The notes beneath the pieces were generated by a model. The model was not told the origin of the DNA, ran no database searches, and worked only from the letters and a program-made list of their open reading frames with translations. DNA of 64,000 nucleotides from Bactericera cockerelli (Eukaryota; Arthropoda; Insecta; Hemiptera; Triozidae), in NCBI GenBank assembly GCA_024516035.1, contig CM044960.1, positions 14,069,880 through 14,133,879 of the forward strand. Reading direction: 5' to 3'. Below, one piece after another: positions 57,800 to 64,000 of this stretch. Each line of letters opens with the position of its first letter. The first letter of the stretch is position 1. The position numbers were made by a program, and so were the translations under genes.

Positions 57800-59390
57800 T
57801 CAAACGGGCAATAGTTCGAGCATCAGGGGCACGCTTCCTCTCAGTAGTGAGTTTGAAGAAATGTTTTACCTTTGAAATATAATTATGATTGTTATGATAA
57901 TATTTTCAGTTATAATATCTCACAGAAGAAATACGGCATGCCTAGAAATTTGAAATTATTTAAATATGCGCGATTTTTTTTCTTTCATAAATAACCGCAA
58001 TACTACTGATATCTAATATGGGGTGCAATTGTTCTAAATAATGGACAAAGCACATAGAAATTTCTTTTTTTTAGAAAAGACCCCCAGAAATAATGTAATA
58101 TTAGATATTATTGGATCTATTGTGTATGACGGACAAAATTGAAGGAGATAACTCTGACATATTGTTTAAATTTATATAATTCTGCTTGTTTTCTTTCATA
58201 CATTCCCCAAAATCGTAAAAAATTCTACACATTCTCCAAGCTTTAGTAACTCTCATTTCGTATGGTACACGAGCAATAACCTCGCACCTTCTCCTTCATA
58301 CCTTGCGAGACTCCTGTCATACTTTGTGTCACCTGCGATATTTTGGATATCCCCCTGTATTCTTACCCTGTGTGCCCTATATGAGCCCTAGTTTCCAAGC
58401 TGTGTGACTTCTATTTCGTACCCGCCCCCTGAATTCAGGGACAACTGCGGGGTGAATGTCCGAGGTGAGAGGGATACAAGCTGAAATTTGGAAGAAAGAA
58501 AAATTTGCCTGAAGAATGGAGATAGAGTGGGGAAAAGAGGGTGAGAAAAATACTTAGAGAGGGGGAAGAGATGAAAAAAGAAAAAATGTCTGTATAAAAT
58601 CTGGCCAGGAAAGATATAGATAGTATTACACTCGCATGTAGATATATCGGCATACGAAGGAGTTTTCAATATATTTTGCGTGACCCCGAATATACAGAGG
58701 AGAGGCACTTGAAAGTGACTTATATTCATCGCTTATACACTATACAATGTGTGTGAGATCGTCACTCACCCAAACTAAAAAAAGCTATGTAGTCTATCGT
58801 AAAATAATTCCTTCGTAACCTATCTATCTTTTCGTTCAGGGAAGCTATTATAACTTATTTTATAAGTATTGATTCGGGGAGTAGATCAGCAAAAACCCAA
58901 TTGGTCTTGCTTTTTGGTTACGGTCTAAATTAACGTTACCTGCGAACTTCGAAGGTTATCTTTCATACTTTCGAGAGCGAGTGTCCAAACCATCATGACT
59001 CTGATTGAGGTGGCTGTCGAAAAATGCACCTGTTGAACAGGAAAACGCTAAGAAAAAGTTCTTCGTCTAAGTTAGAGTGACCACGTCAGCAGGGACTGGT
59101 ATGGAATGCGGATCTAGATAGTCTAATGCACGGGAGTATGGAATATCGTCTGCTTGACCCGGAGGAAATATAAAGAGTTCAGAAATGTCGATGTGTAGGA
59201 TTTGTGTATATCATTTCTCAGCTTATTTAAGGGGTAGGGCGGGGGTGACTGCCTCGGGCGACATCCGAATAACAGACATTAAGGCGCACCGGTGTTGACC
59301 TTTTCTTGCTTTTATTCGGGTTTTGCCCAAGCCGCCCGGACGACAAAAAGTGAGATCTGTCATAAAGGTGGCAGACCTTTATGGAATAAA
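57800..59390. other. Non-coding stretch
   Basis: No exon recognised. A patch at 59225-59300 (GGGTAGGGCGGGGGTGAC, GCCTCGGGCGAC) resembles common hAT-type terminal sequence, but without a partner end. Confidence 0.4.
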
Positions 59391-59395
59391 GTATA

Positions 59396-60507
59396 CAGGG
59401 TGTATGAAAAAAAAGGAGCCAGTCAAAATATCTCGTCTATGGAAGCGATTTTCAGAAAATCCTGAAACATGTGTCTCATTATATGGAAGGGGAAACTTTT
59501 TCAGGGGGTTTAATTTTTCATACTTTTAACAGGGGCGGTCCTAGGGGGGTCAACTTTGGAATCTTAAATGGAACCACTCTATTTGTAATACATTTCTGAA
59601 AAGTAGTTGTCATTAGAAGTATTTTAAAACTATTTTGAGATTTTGAGTCAAAACAGGTCCGGAGATATCGTACATTTCATTTCACATGTTTCAGTAATTT
59701 TTTTATAAGAAATAAATTTGAATTTTGTAAAAAATGGTTTTTCAATTGAAATAATGAAACATTCCTGCCTTTTTGATACCATTAGCTTTACCAGGGAAGA
59801 TTTCAAGGGGTCAACTTTTTTTATTTTGTAAAAACCATCCTTTTTCGAGAATAATTTGTGAGAAATAAATGCAATGATTTATGTTGTTCAATGTAAAATA
59901 AAACAGGGCCCGATTTACTTCAAATTAATGTGAAAAAATCCAAAACCCGCGTGCAGTACTAGTCTCCGGACCTGTATTCAAGGGTACCTTAAATTTAGAT
60001 TAAACAACAACACTCGGTGTATTTATTTACCATAGACTATACTAAAAAAAGACTAGTTTTTAGACAATTAAAAAAAAATGACCCCTTGACACCTTCCCTG
60101 GTAAAGCTAATGATATAAAAAAGGCATGAAAATTTAATTCTTTCAAATAGAAAGACATGTGTTTAACATTTTTTAATAAAAATACCATTAATTACTTATA
60201 AAAAATAACTGAAACCTGTGAAATGAAATGTACGATATCTCCGGCCCTGTTTTGATTAAAAATCTCAAAATAGTTTTAAAATACTTTTAATGTCAACTAC
60301 TTTTCAGAAATGTATTACAAATAGGGTGGTTCCATATAAGATTCCAAAGTTGACCCCCCTGGGGCCGCCCCTGTTAATAGTATGAAAAATTAAACCCCCT
60401 GAAAAAGTTTCCCCCTCCATATAATGAGACACATGTTTCAGGATTTTCTGAAAATCGCTTCCATAGACGAGATATTTTGACTGGCTCCTTTTTTTTCATA
60501 CACCCTG
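59396..60507. mobile_element. Foldback element 2, Tc1/mariner-like ends (1112 bp)
   Basis: Flanked by TA (59394-59395 and 60508-60509). Ends CAGGGTGTATGAAAAAAAAG and its complement continue as long inverted arms that meet near 59950, with unique sequence at about 59900-60020. Landmarks on both arms include AAATATCTCGTCTATGGAAG and GTACATTTCATTTCAC (inverted on the right). No transposase. Its terminal layout parallels element 1 but the sequence is different. Confidence 0.87.
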
Positions 60508-60522
60508 TATAAACAATATACA

Positions 60523-60666
60523 CCGACCTCAGTAGCTTGATCGATAAGGCGGCGGACTCGTAACCTGGAGGTCGGTGGTTCAAGTCCCGGTTTCAGCGTA
60601 GATCTAGTCAAGCGAGTTTGAGTAGTTGTGATATCACGAAAGTGATTAACACAAATATGATAACTT
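60523..60666 (+). mobile_element. SINE family B, full length, intact target duplication
   Basis: Perfect 15-bp direct repeats TATAAACAATATACA flank it (60508-60522 and 60667-60681), defining a 144-bp unit. The tRNA-like half has A box TAGCTTGATCG-like, anticodon arm GGACTCGTAACC and B box GGTTCAAGTCC; the body runs GTTGTGATATCACGAAAGTG to ATATGATAACTT. There is no poly-A tail. It inserted directly at the edge of foldback element 2. Confidence 0.93.
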
Positions 60667-60684
60667 TATAAACAATATACATAG

Positions 60685-61950
60685 TTTCATGGTTTGGATG
60701 GATTCACTACCTGCAGCTTGTTGTTGATGAACCAACAGTTTCCGAACACTACACCACTGCTCCGAGGGCTTGAAGAGAGATGGTGAGAGTACCTTTTCAT
60801 TTGAAAGTTGATTTCTGTTTCATATTAAAAAATTCAAGAGCATTACAAGTTTAATACTATGAGCTGCAATGAATAAGTACAATTTCATAAATATGTGTTT
60901 GAATTAAAACTTTAAATAAATTTATTTCGAAACTTTAAAAAAAACACATGGAATTTCAGGAAAATTTCTCAACTTTATTAAATTATTAAATAGGTACCCT
61001 GAAACTAAGTTACTTTCTATTCTACTGTGTACAAGCACAATATTTATTTTATTCGTGGCAACCATTTGAATTGATTTGTATACATAATACTAATTTCATT
61101 TTGTGTTCCGTGTAAACTATAGGTTCCGTCGAAATACTGAGCAGATTGATAGTGTACGATTTCTATAATTTAATACATAAGTAGAAAGGCCGAGCATTTT
61201 CTCTACAAATATGACAGGAAGAAGAAAGAAGACATTATTTGTTCTTGAATTGCTTATTAGTTTTATTACATTTAATTTTGTGATAGAAAGTTCTGTATGG
61301 CCCTCTGTCGATGATTAAATTTTGAATTAAAAGTGTTTACGGCGTTTGACGTCACTGATGTAGTCACAACCCACTACTGTACCTACATATTTTGGAACAA
61401 GGTTTTACTTACCATACAGGTACTCATATTAACCTTACCCACCATAATGTCAGCAGAACAGGGGGCCATATTGCCAGCAATACAGGGGGCCATATTGCCA
61501 GCAGCACGGATTCAGAACGAACTCTAACATCCGTATTTTTTAAACAGAAACAAAAATCTAAATACGTCTGTTAGTCTTGCCATCACCTGCTTTACCATCT
61601 CCACAGTATTTACCATGTTGTTTGTCCTTAGCTTTGCTGAGACCTTACCCTTATAATCAGAATAATATTTCGCAAATCTGCACCGTGTCCCGAGCCCTTT
61701 CCTGTTTAAGTGTTGATATACGCGCATATGTTGATTTCACAAGTATTTTTTATTGTTATCTCAACTTTTGAATTTTGCCAATTTACGGTAGGTATTTCCT
61801 TTGTATGAGCTCATAGTTGCATTATCCAGCTCTCCTGTGTTGATATAGCTGCCATTGTAATCTGGTTTCATGCTCCTCTTAACATAATTATTTTACGAGT
61901 AGCTTTTCAAAAGAGAAAAAATGTATTTTTTTTTATAAATCCAAACATAC
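60685..61950. other. Non-coding stretch
   Basis: AT-rich. A tRNA-like B-box fragment on the minus strand near 60715-60775 and a two-copy repeat AGGGGGCCATATTGCCAGCA (61459-61503) are the only structures seen. Confidence 0.45.
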
Positions 61951-61954
61951 ATTT

Positions 61955-62449
61955 TTACATTTTTTTTTTATCTTCCTGAATCCAGAAGCCTTCTCTTTTT
62001 GTTCCTAGTGATTCTAGCGTTAGATTTTTTATAGAGACCTGATAAGATTTCAAGGGAGGGTTAAACGTCCCCAGTCTCCCACTTTTAATTGACATGAGTA
62101 TTTCTTGCATCCTATAATTTTGAATCTGGATGCAGGATGAATACCAGATCATTCGTTTGGGTTCATTTGGAGCAAGGCTGGGTGTTGAGGCCGAATTAAG
62201 CATTCTTTTGTGACAAAAAAGGCATGTCACAAAAAGGTTGCAGTTAGAGCTTTCGTACCCGACAGCCCTACTAATATACCAATAAAATTTGATCTGCTTA
62301 TAAAGCAAATAAGCAAAGCTTCGTCCTAGCTCATCCATACTCAAATTTGGCCCAAATTTTGTGTAACAACATCTGTCCCAGTGTACCCGCACACCAGTTG
62401 GCCGTGTTAATACCTTATATACGAGCCATACAACCTGGAAACGGGTCAC
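61955..62449 (-). other. Unassigned open frame, 164 codons
   Basis: The longest open frame outside the retrotransposon. The translation contains VWLVYKVLTRPTGVRVHWD and MDELGRSFAYLLYKQIKFYW, is not low complexity, and has no motif I recognise. The region is AT-rich and codon use does not resemble the cadherin exons, so it is more likely transposon-derived or chance than a host gene. Confidence 0.3.
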
Positions 62450-62454
62450 CTTTT

Positions 62455-63815
62455 CAAGCTCATATCTACTGTTAAAAAAGATACACTTCTATATGAAAAT
62501 GTAATAAAATATAGAAGAGTATTACACTGAAAGTATAACAATGTAACCCCCCTCCGCCTCCCCCCTTCCCTCTCCTTGTATTGTGCAATACGAGCTGGGT
62601 GGGGAGGGGGAGGTAGTTTATTTTTTCAATTTTTATTTGGCTTATCTCTAAAGTCACCTCCAATGCAATGCCTCTCCCTCTCCTCGTGCCTATCCCCCAC
62701 CCCCCTACACCTCCACTAGGTTATCCTCCGTTGTAATTAATTTAACCCGCTCACGGCTCAGTCCTGGATGTACCTACGAGATCTAATGTATGTCACTGTA
62801 TGTCGGTGTACCTTGGACAAGAAAGTTTTGCCATTTGTGTGTGTATTGTATAATCATCATAGGGTGGCGTCATCGTGAACGATGGTAGCCAGACAGTGGA
62901 GGAATGACTCAGCACTTCTACCTCTGTCTTTACAAGGAGGCTAATAATGAGCCCCCAGAACCAAGCCAATGCTGGTCTACTCCCTCTTTATAGTCCCCCG
63001 GCCAGACAGTCACCCTGGTCGAGTTTATAATATGTAGGTTTTTTGTTGTTATGTCACAACTTCAGTGGGTAGCTCAGCATTATGAGAAACCAAATTTCAA
63101 TATTTTCAAAATCCATATCCCCTCTTGTACTGCCGCCAGTGGTCGCTATCCATGCATATTGCGACCATTTTTTCCTGCGTTAGATGCGGTACACCACTCG
63201 ACCAGGATGACTTTACGGTGTTGGTACACGTTAGGGAAAAAACGTATCTGGCCCTATCTCAAATTTGAGACTTAAACTTACCTTGGTTAAACACTTAAAG
63301 GATGTGTCTAGACATGCGAGATTCTAGGTTTACATAATACAATGAGGCTACAATGTACTTGCACTTACTAATGCAGGTAGGTGGTAAGTATCTGCTGAGG
63401 TGAAATTCCAGGTGGTTACTCTCTTTTCTGCGAGCTTGTTAATTTTTCTTCACTTGTGTCCGGAACCAAGTTTCCACTCAAGGCTGGCCTTGGTCTTCAC
63501 TCAAGTGACTTTTTAGAATTTCTCCATTAAATATTTTTTAAAGGTAAAGTGGAGGGAAGGGTAGTATTTCCTAAACGAGTTTAAGATACTTAAGTGTTAA
63601 AGTGTCCTCGATAAAAAAGGTTGTTATAGAAGTACATTGGATCCGCTAGGCTAGGTTGCATGTAATTTCAGTTTAGATCACCCCCGCTGGAATTGGCTGG
63701 TGAGGGGACGGGACATTATGCTATCAAGTGTTTAGCATAATTAATACCTACTATTATTATTCAGGGATATAAATTACATTATCTCTGGGAACATAAATAG
63801 AGAGAGACAGAGAAC
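62455..63815. other. Non-coding stretch
   Basis: C-rich patches at 62545-62575 and 62690-62710. Nothing recognised as coding. Confidence 0.4.
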
Positions 63816-63819
63816 TTAT

Positions 63820-64000
63820 TACAGCTTCTCTCTCTCTTTTCTGCTCTTCTTCTCCCTTGCCTCTGTGTATTTTTTATTATTATTTATATTGCTCTCCTGT
63901 TTCCTTCTCCCTCTCTTCTCTCCCTCCCTCCCTCTTTCTCTCTCTCTCCCTCCCTCCCGTTTTTCCTCTTAAATTTGGACCCTTCTCCCCCCCTCCGGAA
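63820..64000. repeat. CT-rich low-complexity tract at window end
   Basis: Repeated TCTCTC and CCCTCCCTCC blocks to the end of the window. Confidence 0.8.

Noticed and set aside
59225..59300. hAT terminal fragment
   Set aside because: Only a general resemblance to common terminal sequence; no partner end or target duplication seen.
63062..63090. Similarity of CAGTGGGTAGCTCAGCATTA to the foldback arm at 54580-54605
   Set aside because: Only about 28 bases match imperfectly and no terminal sequence follows; could be chance.

Overview
The window is animal, most likely insect, genomic DNA. It is AT-rich, protein-coding sequence appears only as short GC-rich exons with GT-AG boundaries, and the rest is introns full of transposons and tRNA-derived SINEs. 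I cannot fix the species; a hemipteran-like insect with a large genome is a guess.

Host gene. Four small plus-strand exons lie at 42142-42248, 46584-46791, 50297-50517 and 57531-57632. The first three join in phase (codon split 1, then 0, then 1, then 0) and encode consecutive pieces of cadherin repeats with NDN calcium linkers and LDRE motifs. They most resemble the Fat-like (kugelei / FAT1-3) giant cadherins. The fourth exon is phase 0 at both ends. It does not continue the interrupted repeat and looks more like the membrane-proximal segment after the last repeat of Fat-like proteins. No promoter, start or stop of the gene is visible, so 1-42 kb and the right end are probably intron or intergenic DNA.

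Most unusual feature. The splice sites around exons 2 and 3 sit inside minisatellites that copy the splice site itself. A 52-bp array before exon 2 repeats its acceptor about ten times. A 21-bp array triplicates the exon 2 donor in frame. A 53-bp array before exon 3 repeats its acceptor about six times. A 35-bp array after exon 3 is built on a sequence found at the start of that intron.

Mobile DNA. A BEL/Pao LTR retrotransposon (6482-11935, minus strand) has 5-bp target duplications and apparently identical LTRs. It carries one ORF joining Gag-protease to the tail of the integrase polyprotein, with reverse transcriptase, RNase H and integrase core deleted; one LTR carries a 296-bp TTAA-flanked MITE. 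Three long foldback elements occur: 13441-14303 and 59396-60507 (TA duplications) and 54285-56888 (8-bp duplication). The last holds two inverted copies of a decayed, transposase-like C-terminus. At least seven dispersed repeat families are present, several with tRNA-like heads. One SINE (60523-60666) has a perfect 15-bp target duplication and defines the full length of its family.

Layout. 1-5 kb: AT-rich DNA with scattered repeats. 5-12 kb: SINE, tRNA-like head and BEL element. 13-15 kb: foldback and nested repeats. 15-42 kb: SINEs, microsatellites and minisatellites with no supported exon. 42-58 kb: cadherin exons, minisatellites and the hAT-like foldback. 58-64 kb: foldback, SINE, one unassigned ORF and low-complexity tracts. 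I found no rRNA, convincing functional tRNA gene, CRISPR array or bacterial-type operon.
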